Counted from the first letter of the stretch, positions 1 through 10,531 are shown. The stretch: DNA of 64,000 nucleotides from Hydrogenophaga sp. (GCF_011390835.1 NZ_JAABRQ010000012.1:49322-113321), one strand, 5' to 3'. Program-made: numbers and translations. The notes: generated by a model from the letters alone, not told the origin.

Positions 1-3000
1 GGGGTGGCGCCCTTGGCGGTCAGCCTGGCCTCGCTGGACCCAGGCGCGCGCCTGATCGCCGCCGAGCTTTCGGCGTGGAACGGGGCACCGGGTGTGGCGC
101 CCGCTGCGCGGGCCGTGCCGCTGGACGCGCCGGCCGGCAGCAGCAGCCAGGCCGAGCAGGTGGTGCGCCTGCTGCAGCGCATCGCCCAGCTGCACCCGGG
201 CCAGCGCGTCACGGTAGTTGCCCACTCGGCCAGCGGCTTGGCAGCGCGCGCCGCCGTGCAGCGCGCCGGGCTGGCGCCTCTGGTGCGCGGCCTCATCACG
301 GTGGGCACGCCACACGTGGGCACGCCGCTGCCTTGGCTGGCCAATGCGCCGCTGGCCGAAGCGCTGTCGGCGCTGCAGCGCCTGCGCACCCGCCTGCCGT
401 TGACCGGTGCGCTCGGCGAGGCGCTCGACGCCTTGTGGGGCTTCCTGCGCGAGCGCACGCCCGAGGGCCTGGCGATGGCTTGGCCCTCGCAGGCGTTTGC
501 ACCGGTGGGCGACGAAGCGCTGCCCGCCGGCGTGTCCGGCCATGCGGTGGCGTTGCGCTTGCCGACCGCCAGCCTGGCATCGGCCCTGGCGAGCGCCGTC
601 ACCACACGGGCCACCCAGCTGCGCGCCGCGATGGCCGCGCGTGCGCCGGTGTCGCACCTTGGAGTTGGTCTGGCGCTGGCGCCCAGCGTGCGCGCTGCGG
701 AGGGCGCGCTCAAGCTGCGCACCCATGCGCGGCTGGACATCGCCCGCGTGCGCATCGCTGCCGGAGATGCTGCGCGCGAATTGCCAAGGCTGGCGTTGCA
801 GGCCGAGATCTGGCGCGAAAGTGGCTGGCTGGTGGGCGACCCGGCGGCGCGCGTTCGGGTACGTCGCGCCGAGCTGGGCTGCGAAATCACAGAGGCGGGT
901 ATCGTGCCGAGGGTGCGGCTGACCGATGTGTCCGTCGACGGCGTGGAATTGCCGTTGGCCACACTGCGACGCCTGGCCACGTCGGGCCCCTGGGTGCCCG
1001 ACGACCTACTGGTGCCGGCCTTGGATGCGCTGCTCGCCGAGCTGACCACCGGGCCGGGGCTCGATCCGGGCGTGCTGGCGCTCGCGCGACTGCTCGCCAG
1101 TGTGGAGCTCACGCAGCTGCGGCAAGGCGGTGCAGACGACGACAGCGGTGGCTACGCCATCCACGGCGACGGCTGGGCCGCCATGCTGGCCGACGCGCCC
1201 GCCTGGTGGCAGCGTGTGCTGGCGGCCGCGCTGGTCGACGTGCCGCGGCGTGATGCGCTGGTGCAGCGCCTGCGTACCGTGCTCGGCCTGGCGGGCGATG
1301 ACCTGTCTCGTCTGCTCATCTCCCAGGCCAGCGACGATCCCGCCTGGCAGGCGTTGCGCGCGTTGCTGCAGGCGGTGGGGCTGCTGGCGAGCGACGCGCG
1401 CGGCGCGGTGCCAGAGCTCGCCGCCTGGTTGGCCCTGCTGCGCGATCCGGTGGCCTGGGCCACGATCCGGCTGCGCCCGCTGCTGGCCGACGCCACCCGG
1501 CGCGGCGCGCTGCTGGGTCGTTTGCGCAACCTGCTGGGTGTGCGCGACTTGGGCAGCCCGGTGGTGGAACTGGCCCTGGGTGGCGGGGTGGCGGTGCGCG
1601 TCGAGGCGCTCGGGCAGGTGGCGCTGCGGCTGGACGGAGGGGCGTTTCGGCTCGGTGGCGCGCTCTCCGTCAGCGGCGACATCGGCCTCAACCTCGCCAG
1701 CGGCAGCGCAGCGGTGGCGCTGCGCCTGCAGCCCGCGGCGGTGGCGACCGGTTTGCGCCTGTCGCTCGACCTGCCGGTGGGCGCGGCCGGCGCGCGCTGG
1801 GGCCTGGCGCTGGATTTCAGCGACGGAGCGCGTGGCGCGCCCTTTGCCGAATTACCGCTGGTGCCGCTGCCGGCCGACCTGCCGGCGCGCCTGGGGCAGC
1901 TGTTGCCGCGCTTTACCCTGACCACCCTGGCCACCAGTCTGCTCGACAACCTGCTGCTGCCCCGCGTGCCGCAGATCGCGCCGGTGCTCCAGGCCCTGGG
2001 TCTGGCCACGCCGGTCAGCGCGACCGAGCGCGCCCGGGTGCGCAATCTGGCGCGCGTTCTGGCCGACCCGCTGGGCTGGCTGCGCACGGGCGGCAATCTG
2101 TTCTCCCTCGCCGGCACCGGACCAGTCTTGGTTCCCGAGAACGTGGTGGCGCTGGTGCGCCAGCTGTTCGGCACTTTCGGCCTGACCGATGCGGCCGGCG
2201 ATGTGAGCCTGCCGCTGAACCTGCGCCTGCGCATGGCCAGTGCGCCGCAGACTCGCCTGTCGCTGGCCACCACTGCCCCGATGGCCTTCGAGGGCGGCGT
2301 CACCCTGGCGGGCACTTTGGAGCTCGCCTGGTCACCGGCCGGCAGTCTGGGCGCTGGCGGCAGCCTGGCGCTGGGCGCACCCCTGCCCGCCGGCAGCCCC
2401 TGGGGTCAACTGGTGGTGCAGGCCGGCGCGGTCGACGGCGCTTTTACTCTGTCCCTCGGCCCCGATGGCGCGCCGATCCGGCTGCTGCCGTTCGGCGGCT
2501 TCGACGCCGCCAGCGTGGGTGCCGCCGCCGAGCGCCTGTTGCCCACGCTGATCGACGGCGCCTTGCGCGCGCTCGCAGACTCGGGCGACGCGGCGGTGGC
2601 GGCGTTCATCACCAACCTGCGTGCTGCGGCGGCCACGCTGCAGGTCGACAGCACCGCCCACCTTGACCGCGTGGCCCACCACCCGGTCGAGTGGTTGCGC
2701 GATCGGTTCTCGGTGGTCAACGCCCCGGCCTCGCTGAACGCGGTGCTCAACCTGATCCCGGTGGCGGTTCGTGGCCCGTTCACCGTGCCGGCGGGCGCGC
2801 TGCGCTTCGAGCCGCCGGGCTCGCCGGTGTCGCTGTCGCTGGGTCAGTTCGGCGCGGGCGGTGGAGCAAACATCGGCGCGGCCGTCGAGCTCGATATTGA
2901 CCTCGGACCGGTCACCCTCAGCGGCGCGCTGTCGGTAGGGCTGCTCGCAAGTGGCATCGAAACCCTCAACCTGGACCCGGTGGTGAACGTGATGTTCAAC

Positions 3001-6000
3001 GCCGCTGTGGACCCGGGCGTGATCCAGCCCGGCGGCGTGTCCATCGAGCCCGCAATCGGCCTGGCCGTTGGCGCCAGCGGCGTGCAGCTCTGGCTCTACC
3101 CGATCGGCAACGTGGAAGGTTCGCCCGACTTCCGGCTCGACGTGCTCCCCGAGCTAGATTTCGGCGTCGACGACGGTGGCTCCATCGAAGACGCGCTGCT
3201 GGAGCTGGCGCGCCGCGTGCTGGTGCCGGTGGCGGTGGAAGCAGTGCTAGACAGCGACCCGGTCACCGGCTGGCTCAACACCTCGATCACCACCTCGCCC
3301 TTGGAGTCGCTGGTGCCCGGCACCGTTCTTGTGAGTGCTGGCCTGCTCGTGGTCGTCGAGCCGCCGGCGGGCAGCCGCACGGCATACAACCTGGCGCCGC
3401 TCAGCAGCTTGGGCGACCCGGTGCGCCTGGTCGAGGGCCTGATCGGTGCCGTCTTCGATGCGATGGCCACAGCGTTTTCAGCTCTCCCCATCGTGGCCTT
3501 CGACGTGCCCGGCTCGGGCATCTTCCTGGCGCGCGACAACACAAGCCTGCCGCACCGCTTCGGCCTTCGTGTGGCGCTGCCCGAGCTGCGCCTGGGCGAC
3601 GATCCGGAAATCATCATCCGCCTGGGTGGCGAGACCGACTGGATCGCGCCCGCTGGTGGCCCGGCCGGCGTGGTGCCCGGGCTGTCGCTGCTGCTGCTCA
3701 CCGACGCCGGCGCTGGCTCCGGCGTGGCCACCCGCTTCGGCATCGAGCCGGTTATCGAGCTTGCCGGCGTGGGCATCGACATCAGCGGCCGCGCCGACGA
3801 GCCGCTGTTCGATCTCAGCGGCTTCCAGCTCGGCGGGCTGGAATCGCTGCTGTACCTGAGGGTGCAGGTGCCGGCCAGCGGCTCGGCGCCTGTGGTGACG
3901 TTTGGTGCCTACGGCGACCTCGATGGCATCGCGATTCCGCTAGGCACCTCCAACAGCAACCCGGTAGCTGCCTCGCTCATGAGCGGCAGCGGGGGCGAGA
4001 GTGCGCCGGTCAACCCGCGCTTCTCGGTGCGCGCGGCCTACGTCGAAGACTTCTGGCTGGAGCTGGGCGACACGCCCGGACGCAACGAGGTGTGGTTCCC
4101 GATCCAGCGCACCTTCGGGCCGGTCAGCATCCAGCAGATCGGCATCCGCTGGATCGGTGGCGAAGATCTCAAAGGCGCCATCCTGCTCGACGGGGGCGTG
4201 GCGCTGGCCGGCCTCGCGGTGGGAGTGGACGACCTGTCGCTCACCATTCCGCTGGCCCACATCGACGACCTGAGCAAATGGGAGCTGGGCCTGCGCGGCC
4301 TGGCCGTGAGCTACGACGGCGGCGGCGTGCGCATCGGTGGCGGCCTGCTGCAGGTTGACGTGGGTCCAGGGCAGTTTCAGTACGACGGCTTTCTGCTGAT
4401 CGAGGTCGGGGGCTACAGCTTCGTGGCGCTGGGCTCGTACGGGGTGATCAATGGCGAGCCCTCGCTCTTCGTGTTCGTGGTGATTAACGCCACGCTGGGC
4501 GGGCCACCCATGTTTTTTGTCACCGGACTGGCGGGTGGCTTCGGCTACAACCGCGGCCTGGTGGTGCCCGCCATCGATGGCCTGCCGCAGTTCCCGCTGA
4601 TCGAGGCGATGGGAGAGTCGTCGGCGGTCACCGCCACGCCGATGGCGTTCCTGCAGCGCATGGGGCCTGCCGTGCCGATGGAGCGCGGCAGCTACTGGTT
4701 CGCCGCCGGGGTGAACTTCACCTCGTTTGCGCTGGTGAAATCGCAGGCCTTGCTCTACGTGCTGCTCAACCGCGGCCTGGAGATCGGCCTGCTCGGCAAG
4801 AGCCAGTTCGAGCTGCCGCCAGCGGTGCCGCTGGTCAGCGTGGAGCTGGCGCTCAAGGCGCGCTTCTCCACCATCGAAGGCGTGGTGTCGGTGGAAGCGC
4901 GGCTCACCGACAACTCCTGGGTGCTCTCGCGCGACTGCCGGCTCACCGGAGGTTTTGCCTTCTTCCTCTGGTTCGACGGACCCTACGCCGGCGACTTCGT
5001 CATCACCATCGGCGGCTACCACCCGCGCTACACGCCGCCCGCCCACTACCCCAGCGTGCCGCGCCTGGGCTTCAACTGGCGCGTCTCCAGCAGCATCTTC
5101 ATCAAGGGCGAGGCCTATTTCGCGCTCACACCGCGCGAGGTCATGGCCGGTGGTCTGCTCGAAGCGGTGTACGACAGCGGCGACGTGCGCGCCTGGTTCC
5201 GCGCCTGGGCCAACATGTACATCCAGTGGCGGCCCTTCTTTTTCGAGGTCGAGATCGGGATTTCCATCGGCGTGGCGGTCGACACCTGGCTGGGCACGGT
5301 CAAGGTAGAAGTCGGCGCTTCGCTGATCGTCTGGGGTCCGGAGATCGGCGGTCGCGTCACGATCGACATCTGGATCATCAGCATCACCATCCCCTTCGGC
5401 GCTGCCCGCATCATTCCGCAACCGCCGATGTCCTGGGACCAGTTCCGCGCCTCGCTGCTGCCGCCCGAGGATGAGAAATTGTTCGGCGGGCTGGTCGAGC
5501 GAGGCCTGGCCAGCGGCGATCCGGCCACCGGGCCCTGGGACCTGCTGCCTGAGTTCGTGCTGCGCACCGAGACCTTCCTCGGCGCCAGCGGCGTGCGCGT
5601 GGGCAACGGATCGACGGTCACCACCGGCCCGACGGAGACGCGGTCGATTGACGTCAAGCCCATGGACGTGACCGGCGTCGATAGCCTGCACCGCGTGCGC
5701 GTGCTGCAGATCGATGTCGACGTGACCGACCGCTTCCAGGTGCGCGAGGCCATTGGCGGCAACGTGCCGCGCGCGCTGTGGGATACCGAGAAAGCGCCCG
5801 GCAAGGAAGTGATTCCGGCCTATACCGGCCTGCGCCTGGTGGCCGAGATCGATCGCAACGCGCTCGATTCCACCGGCAGCGTTCCCTGGGCCACGCTGTT
5901 CGAGGAAGGCTCGACGCACCCGCTGCCGTTTGGCCGCGAGCTCGACCTGCGCGCCACCGTCCTGCTGGCCGCGCAGCAGGCGCTGGCGCTGGACGTGCGA

Positions 6001-7452
6001 GCCAGCCACAGCAGCGTGACCACCTGGCTGGCGCAGGACACGGTGTTGCACAGCGCGGCCTGGGCCGAGCGGCGCAACGCCACGCTGCAGGCGCTCGCTG
6101 CCGAGGGCGTGCGCGTGACGCCATCGAATCGCTCGGGCGACGTGATGCCGCGCGGCAGCTTCCGGCGCGCACGCCGCAACGCGCCACCGCTGGTGCGCTC
6201 GCTGCACGAAGGCCTGGCAGCCGAGCCGGTGCTGTCAGTGCAGACCTCGTTGATACCGCCGCTGGCCGAGGCCACGCCGGTCAGGGTGCGCGCGCGTCCC
6301 GAACTGCGCGCGGTGATCCGCCAGCGCGTGGAGCCCACCAAGGCCGGCTCGGGCAGCGTGCGCACCACGGTCTCGTCCGAGCGCAAGGCGCTGCGGCTGA
6401 GCGCAAGCCAGATGGACACCCTGCGGGCGGGGCCCAGCCCTGGCGCCTCGGTGAAGCGCCAGGGGTCGGCCAATGAGGCGCGTGCCACGGGCCTGGCCAT
6501 GGCCGCACCTACGGTGATGCGCGCATCCACCGCCACCCGGCGCGAGCGCGAGTGGCTCGACCAGATGGGCGCGGCCACCCTGGGCAAAGCCTTGCGCGAC
6601 GGCAGCGCTGTCCGGCGCGATGCCGCGGCGCCCGGCGCGGTGCTCGATCCGGGCAGCACGCTGCGCTTTGAGCTGCCCACGCGCAACGTCGACGGTGAGC
6701 CGCCGGTGCTGGTGCTCAGCGGTGACGCGGCGGCCCGTGTCACCGCGCTCGACCGCAGCGGTGCGCCGCGGCTGGATGTCGAAACCGTGGGCTCGACCAA
6801 ACTGGCGATTCCGGTGGGCACGGCGATGCTCGCCGTGACCGGCCTTGGGCGTTCCAGCCAGCGGCCCAACGCGCCGGCGCTGGGGGCGGTGAGCCTGGGC
6901 GAGGCCACCGACGCCGTGCCGGTGGTGGGCTGGCAGGCGCACAACGAACTGGTGGCCCTGACCGACAACTGCCTGCTCGCGCGTGGTGCCTTGCTGCGCC
7001 TGGGGGCATCGGTAGCCGACTTGTCGCAGCGCGGCTGCGTGCTGGCGTCCACCGCGCTGGACCGGCAGTCCAGTCTGGAGACCTTGTTGCCGACCAGCAT
7101 CCGCAGCCTGGCCGTGGTGCTCGACGAAGGCGCTGGCGAGCCCGGTTCCGACCTCGCCAGCTCGCTGGGCCTGTCGGTGCGCCACGGCGCCGTGTCCGAA
7201 GAGCCCACGCTGATCGTGGCTGGCGGTCGCACGGTGTTGCTCTACGAAGTGCTCAAGGTCGAGGCCCAGACGCCGTGGCTGGTGGTGGCGCTCGCACACA
7301 CCGACGCCTGGAGCGTGGCCGGCGTGATGGGCTTTGCCGCGCCACCCTCGGTCTGGGAACCGCTGCTGGCCGAGGGCGAGCTCGACGCCCTGGTCGAAGA
7401 CGGCCCGCTGTCGGCCAGCGGCAGCCTGCGCCTGCAATTCATTGAGAGCTGA
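1..7452 (+). CDS. Giant β-rich protein, lipase-like N-terminus plus DUF6603-like core (5' partial)
   Basis: The frame is open to the left edge, so the true start may lie outside; the first in-window start is GTG at 4 (2482 residues from there). Residues about 68-110 resemble an α/β-hydrolase nucleophile elbow and following strand (VVAHSASGLAAR, then TVGTPHVGTP). The usual GxSxG glycines are replaced (AHSAS), so activity is doubtful. Residues about 540-1800 are long alternating β-strand sequence rich in G, L and D, without a signal peptide or clear membrane helices. Residues about 1390-1810 carry motifs I associate with DUF6603 (HYPSVPRLGFNW, IKGEAYFALTP, WGPEIGGRVTIDIW). The C-terminal 650 residues are more ordinary and Arg/Ala-rich. 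It is first of four tightly spaced genes. Function is unknown; the DUF6603 name is from memory of motifs and the hydrolase call is weak. Confidence 0.85.
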   Translation, partial: GVAPLAVSLASLDPGARLIAAELSAWNGAPGVAPAARAVPLDAPAGSSSQAEQVVRLLQRIAQLHPGQRVTVVAHSASGLAARAAVQRAGLAPLVRGLITVGTPHVGTPLPWLANAPLAEALSALQRLRTRLPLTGALGEALDALWGFLRERTPEGLAMAWPSQAFAPVGDEALPAGVSGHAVALRLPTASLASALASAVTTRATQLRAAMAARAPVSHLGVGLALAPSVRAAEGALKLRTHARLDIARVRIAAGDAARELPRLALQAEIWRESGWLVGDPAARVRVRRAELGCEITEAGIVPRVRLTDVSVDGVELPLATLRRLATSGPWVPDDLLVPALDALLAELTTGPGLDPGVLALARLLASVELTQLRQGGADDDSGGYAIHGDGWAAMLADAPAWWQRVLAAALVDVPRRDALVQRLRTVLGLAGDDLSRLLISQASDDPAWQALRALLQAVGLLASDARGAVPELAAWLALLRDPVAWATIRLRPLLADATRRGALLGRLRNLLGVRDLGSPVVELALGGGVAVRVEALGQVALRLDGGAFRLGGALSVSGDIGLNLASGSAAVALRLQPAAVATGLRLSLDLPVGAAGARWGLALDFSDGARGAPFAELPLVPLPADLPARLGQLLPRFTLTTLATSLLDNLLLPRVPQIAPVLQALGLATPVSATERARVRNLARVLADPLGWLRTGGNLFSLAGTGPVLVPENVVALVRQLFGTFGLTDAAGDVSLPLNLRLRMASAPQTRLSLATTAPMAFEGGVTLAGTLELAWSPAGSLGAGGSLALGAPLPAGSPWGQLVVQAGAVDGAFTLSLGPDGAPIRLLPFGGFDAASVGAAAERLLPTLIDGALRALADSGDAAVAAFITNLRAAAATLQVDSTAHLDRVAHHPVEWLRDRFSVVNAPASLNAVLNLIPVAVRGPFTVPAGALRFEPPGSPVSLSLGQFGAGGGANIGAAVELDIDLGPVTLSGALSVGLLASGIETLNLDPVVNVMFNAAVDPGVIQPGGVSIEPAIGLAVGASGVQLWLYPIGNVEGSPDFRLDVLPELDFGVDDGGSIEDALLELARRVLVPVAVEAVLDSDPVTGWLNTSITTSPLESLVPGTVLVSAGLLVVVEPPAGSRTAYNLAPLSSLGDPVRLVEGLIGAVFDAMATAFSALPIVAFDVPGSGIFLARDNTSLPHRFGLRVALPELRLGDDPEIIIRLGGETDWIAPAGGPAGVVPGLSLLLLTDAGAGSGVATRFGIEPVIELAGVGIDISGRADEPLFDLSGFQLGGLESLLYLRVQVPASGSAPVVTFGAYGDLDGIAIPLGTSNSNPVAASLMSGSGGESAPVNPRFSVRAAYVEDFWLELGDTPGRNEVWFPIQRTFGPVSIQQIGIRWIGGEDLKGAILLDGGVALAGLAVGVDDLSLTIPLAHIDDLSKWELGLRGLAVSYDGGGVRIGGGLLQVDVGPGQFQYDGFLLIEVGGYSFVALGSYGVINGEPSLFVFVVINATLGGPPMFFVTGLAGGFGYNRGLVVPAIDGLPQFPLIEAMGESSAVTATPMAFLQRMGPAVPMERGSYWFAAGVNFTSFALVKSQALLYVLLNRGLEIGLLGKSQFELPPAVPLVSVELALKARFSTIEGVVSVEARLTDNSWVLSRDCRLTGGFAFFLWFDGPYAGDFVITIGGYHPRYTPPAHYPSVPRLGFNWRVSSSIFIKGEAYFALTPREVMAGGLLEAVYDSGDVRAWFRAWANMYIQWRPFFFEVEIGISIGVAVDTWLGTVKVEVGASLIVWGPEIGGRVTIDIWIISITIPFGAARIIPQPPMSWDQFRASLLPPEDEKLFGGLVERGLASGDPATGPWDLLPEFVLRTETFLGASGVRVGNGSTVTTGPTETRSIDVKPMDVTGVDSLHRVRVLQIDVDVTDRFQVREAIGGNVPRALWDTEKAPGKEVIPAYTGLRLVAEIDRNALDSTGSVPWATLFEEGSTHPLPFGRELDLRATVLLAAQQALALDVRASHSSVTTWLAQDTVLHSAAWAERRNATLQALAAEGVRVTPSNRSGDVMPRGSFRRARRNAPPLVRSLHEGLAAEPVLSVQTSLIPPLAEATPVRVRARPELRAVIRQRVEPTKAGSGSVRTTVSSERKALRLSASQMDTLRAGPSPGASVKRQGSANEARATGLAMAAPTVMRASTATRREREWLDQMGAATLGKALRDGSAVRRDAAAPGAVLDPGSTLRFELPTRNVDGEPPVLVLSGDAAARVTALDRSGAPRLDVETVGSTKLAIPVGTAMLAVTGLGRSSQRPNAPALGAVSLGEATDAVPVVGWQAHNELVALTDNCLLARGALLRLGASVADLSQRGCVLASTALDRQSSLETLLPTSIRSLAVVLDEGAGEPGSDLASSLGLSVRHGAVSEEPTLIVAGGRTVLLYEVLKVEAQTPWLVVALAHTDAWSVAGVMGFAAPPSVWEPLLAEGELDALVEDGPLSASGSLRLQFIES

Positions 7453-7460
7453 ACACCGCC

Positions 7461-9455
7461 ATGGCCACCTTGCCTACTCCCGAACGCGGCTCCGTCATCT
7501 TCCACGCTGCCTGCCGTCCGGCCCTGACCGCGGGCGACTACAAGCTGGAGGTCTCGCACACCATAGAAGGGCCAGGCGGTGCGCTGGACGCCGGCGCGTC
7601 CAAGCCGCTGCCGGGCCCGCGTGAGTTCCCGTTCAAGCTGCAAGCGCCGCGCTTTACGCTCGACCCGTCGATGATTCACGCCGTCTTTCCGCCCACCAAC
7701 GGCGTGGGCAGCTATGTGTCGCGCCTGCCCATGATCGTGCTGCGCCGGCGTACGCTGCCCTGGGAGCGCACGCTGGCAGCGGGCGACACCACTCCCTGGC
7801 TGGCGGTGCTGCTGCTGGAAAAGGGGGAGGCGACCACTCTCTCGCCCTGCACCGTGCGCGATGTGTTGGCCGGGGCCACGGGCAAAACGTCGCCGCGCCT
7901 GAAATTGCCCGATGTGCCTGCCGCCGCACAGAGCCAGCCCTGCATGGGTCTGGAGCTGCCGCTTGGCCTGTTCCAGGAGATCGCGCCTTTGCGTAGCGAG
8001 ATCCCACTGCTGACCCATGTGCGCCAGGTCAACACCGATGACAAGGAGTTGCTGGGGCAGGACGAAGACGGCTGGTTCTCGGTGGTGGTGGGCAACCGCC
8101 TTCCCGAGCCGGGCAAGCAGTACGAAGCCTGTCTGGTCTCGCTCGAAGGCACGCAGGACTTCCTCCCGACGGAGGCCAGCACGCCGGTGCTCACCGCCGC
8201 CGATCTGCGTCGCACCCCGCTGGAAATCTACACCGAGGCACTCGCGACCATGCAGGGGCAGGTGCTGTTCAGCGAGCCCGACCTCACGCCGGAGGTGCAG
8301 AACCAGGTGCTGCTCGACCACATGGTGAGCACTGGCTCGGCCTACAAATGGTCGGGCGTGGCATCGAAGGCGTCGCCGCCGCTGGGGGCTCGCGCGGCAG
8401 CGGTCGCCGTCACGGCGCAGCCGCAGCCCAACGCCGTGGGCGCTGGCACCAGCGTGTCGGGCCACCGCATCGCCGCCTCGGGCGCATCCTGGACCGAGGT
8501 GCCGGTGTCCAAGGGCGTGGCCAAAGGCGTAGCCTCGGTGGGGGTGAAGCTGCTGGTGCCCAAGGTGCGGCTGTTTCTGCTCGCGCAATGGAGCTTCGAA
8601 TGCCGCGAGGGCGGCGACTTCGAATCCATCATGCAGGCGCTGCCCAACAACGGCGGTGTGGCTATGCTGGGCATGCCGCCCTCGCTGGCACAGGCGTCGG
8701 GCAGCACCGGGGCGGCGGTGTGGCGCGCGGCCCTGGACACCGGCCATGTGCCGTTGCCGCACCTCACCCGCGACGGCGAGCAGACCCTGGCCTGGTACCG
8801 CGGGCCGCTCACGCCCGTGGGCGTGCGGCGCGAGACAGCAGGGCCGTACCACAGCGCCGATCAGGCGCGCCGGCTCGACCCGGCCACCGGGCTGGAAAAC
8901 CTGGGCTACGCGGCGGCGTTCGAAATCGGCCGCCTGATGGCCCTGGGCGACCCGCGCTTTGCGCTCGATCTGATGCAGTGGCGCCGTCGCTGGCGTCTGC
9001 GCCTCGACCAGGGCCTGCTCAACCGCATCCTGCGCGTGCGCATCCCCGGGCTGGACGCGTTTCTGGCCGAGCGCCTCGATCCGCGTCACCTGTTGCAGCT
9101 GCCGCGTTTCCTGAGCCAGCTCAGCACCGACCGGCTCTCGGCGCTGATGCGTCAGGGCGATCTGGGCCTGCTGCGTGACCCCACCGGCCTGAGCGCGGTG
9201 CGCGATCGCCTGCCTGGCTTCAACCCGGCGCAGGTGGCCGATGCCAAGGGCTTGTCGCTGGAGACCGCGCAGTCGCTGCTGGGCAGCCTGGCCCTGGGCG
9301 GCAGCGTGCTTGACGAAGTGGGCTTTGTGGAAACACCGGTGCTGGAGACCCGGCTCGATGTGTTGCTGGAGAACCCGAACCTGCACTTTGGCCCGCAGCT
9401 GCAGACCTTCGACAACCAGCTGAGCAATCTGCTCGACCGCGGCCGAACGCGTTGA
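7461..9455 (+). CDS. Conserved-looking protein of unknown function (second gene of giant-protein cluster)
   Basis: A 664-residue protein starting at ATG 7461, 8 bp after the giant gene, with no strong ribosome binding site, so translational coupling is plausible. There is no signal peptide or membrane helix. The N-terminal 130 residues look β-rich and contain motifs VFPP (75-78) and TLPWER (98-103). The middle has a strand-rich part (VVVGNRLPEPGKQYEACLV, about 210-230). The last 180 residues are helical and Leu/Arg-rich (WRRRWRLRLDQGLLNRILR). I do not recognise an enzymatic motif. Cytosolic or assembled into a particle with its neighbours is inference from the absence of an export signal and from co-directional packing. 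Confidence 0.85.
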   Translation: MATLPTPERGSVIFHAACRPALTAGDYKLEVSHTIEGPGGALDAGASKPLPGPREFPFKLQAPRFTLDPSMIHAVFPPTNGVGSYVSRLPMIVLRRRTLPWERTLAAGDTTPWLAVLLLEKGEATTLSPCTVRDVLAGATGKTSPRLKLPDVPAAAQSQPCMGLELPLGLFQEIAPLRSEIPLLTHVRQVNTDDKELLGQDEDGWFSVVVGNRLPEPGKQYEACLVSLEGTQDFLPTEASTPVLTAADLRRTPLEIYTEALATMQGQVLFSEPDLTPEVQNQVLLDHMVSTGSAYKWSGVASKASPPLGARAAAVAVTAQPQPNAVGAGTSVSGHRIAASGASWTEVPVSKGVAKGVASVGVKLLVPKVRLFLLAQWSFECREGGDFESIMQALPNNGGVAMLGMPPSLAQASGSTGAAVWRAALDTGHVPLPHLTRDGEQTLAWYRGPLTPVGVRRETAGPYHSADQARRLDPATGLENLGYAAAFEIGRLMALGDPRFALDLMQWRRRWRLRLDQGLLNRILRVRIPGLDAFLAERLDPRHLLQLPRFLSQLSTDRLSALMRQGDLGLLRDPTGLSAVRDRLPGFNPAQVADAKGLSLETAQSLLGSLALGGSVLDEVGFVETPVLETRLDVLLENPNLHFGPQLQTFDNQLSNLLDRGRTR

Positions 9456-9474
9456 GCACCGCCGGAGACACACC

Positions 9475-10524
9475 ATGGACAACTGGCTCACCGCACCCCG
9501 ATACCTGAGCGAACTGCGCAGCCCGCCCTCTACCCTCCTGGGTGCGGGCAACACCGCGCCGCCTTCGGTGGTCAACTTCCTGACCAGGCTGCGCCTGCTC
9601 TACGGCGTGCCGTTCAACCACCTGGTGCCCGACAGCCGCCTGCTGCCGCCTGAGTCGGTGCGCTTTTTTTACATCGACCGCAACTTCACAGACCGCCTGG
9701 TTGATGGCGCGCTCAGCGTGGGCAAAACCACGACGCGCGAGTTTTCTCATGCCCAGGCCAGCAACGCGGCGTTGCGCGCCCAGGTTGACGAAGAAGAGCG
9801 CAACCTGCGCTTGCAGTTGCGTACACCCGGCGCGCTGAAATTCACGGCGCCGCAGACCGCCGACCTCAGCGGCGTGCTGGTGCGTTCGCGCGCGGTCTCG
9901 GGCTGGCCAGGCCTGGAGGTCAAGGCGTACCGCAGCATCACCAGCGCGAGACCGGAAGGCGAGCGGCTGGACCTGCTGCGTATGGACCGCCTCGCGCCCG
10001 ACGTGCTGCTGTGCATTTTCCAGGGCGTGCCGACCCGGGTCGACATGGAAGAGCCGCGTGAAGGCATCCAGTTCGGTGTCGATCTGATCGACGCCGATGG
10101 CAACGGCATCGTCGAGCCCAGCAGTGCCGCGCCCAGTGGCCTGCGGCTGAAGCTGCGCAAACTGAGCGGCACGCTGGCCGGCCAGCTGCTCGGGGCCACG
10201 GCCACCAACCTGCGGCCCACGCCCCAGACCGTGGTGGTACCGGTGCGGCGCGGCAATCGGCGCGTGCTGCATGTGCGCGCCTTGCAAGATACCCTAAGCA
10301 GCGCGCTGGCCGCCAGCGGCGACCCCGACGCCCAGCCGGGCACGCTCACCGCCGGCGAACTCGCGCTGCAGATGTTCCAGTTCCCGTTCCGGCAGCGCTT
10401 TGAAGGCAGCGGCGACGCGCGACGGGTTACCTCGCAGTACATCGACGCGGTACTCAAGGTGGCGGTGATCGCCAAGCCGCTGGAGCCCGACGAGGTGCTG
10501 GCCCTGTTCCCCCGAGTGCTCTGA
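9475..10524 (+). CDS. Conserved-looking protein of unknown function (third gene of giant-protein cluster)
   Basis: A 349-residue protein starting at ATG 9475 with GGAGA at about 9464-9468 upstream and only 19 bp from the preceding gene. The N-terminus has a distinctive block: LLYGVPFNHLVPD (41-53) followed closely by FFYIDRNFTDRLVDGALSVG (64-83). The middle (residues 195-215) has an acidic stretch, DLIDADGNGIVE, which resembles a calcium-loop-like turn but is not a full EF-hand. There is no signal peptide and no membrane helix. It probably works with the adjacent large proteins; no function can be assigned from sequence alone. Confidence 0.85.
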   Translation: MDNWLTAPRYLSELRSPPSTLLGAGNTAPPSVVNFLTRLRLLYGVPFNHLVPDSRLLPPESVRFFYIDRNFTDRLVDGALSVGKTTTREFSHAQASNAALRAQVDEEERNLRLQLRTPGALKFTAPQTADLSGVLVRSRAVSGWPGLEVKAYRSITSARPEGERLDLLRMDRLAPDVLLCIFQGVPTRVDMEEPREGIQFGVDLIDADGNGIVEPSSAAPSGLRLKLRKLSGTLAGQLLGATATNLRPTPQTVVVPVRRGNRRVLHVRALQDTLSSALAASGDPDAQPGTLTAGELALQMFQFPFRQRFEGSGDARRVTSQYIDAVLKVAVIAKPLEPDEVLALFPRVL

Positions 10525-10531
10525 GGTCCTT

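Noticed and set aside
3940..6207. 755-codon minus-strand frame inside the giant gene
   Set aside because: Composition is typical of antisense shadow (H, Q, R, A, V, G). The plus-strand frame carries the coherent β-strand patterns.
7242..9575. 777-codon minus-strand frame opposite the second cluster gene
   Set aside because: Same shadow composition, no motif, and it would overlap three plus-strand genes with normal operon spacing.
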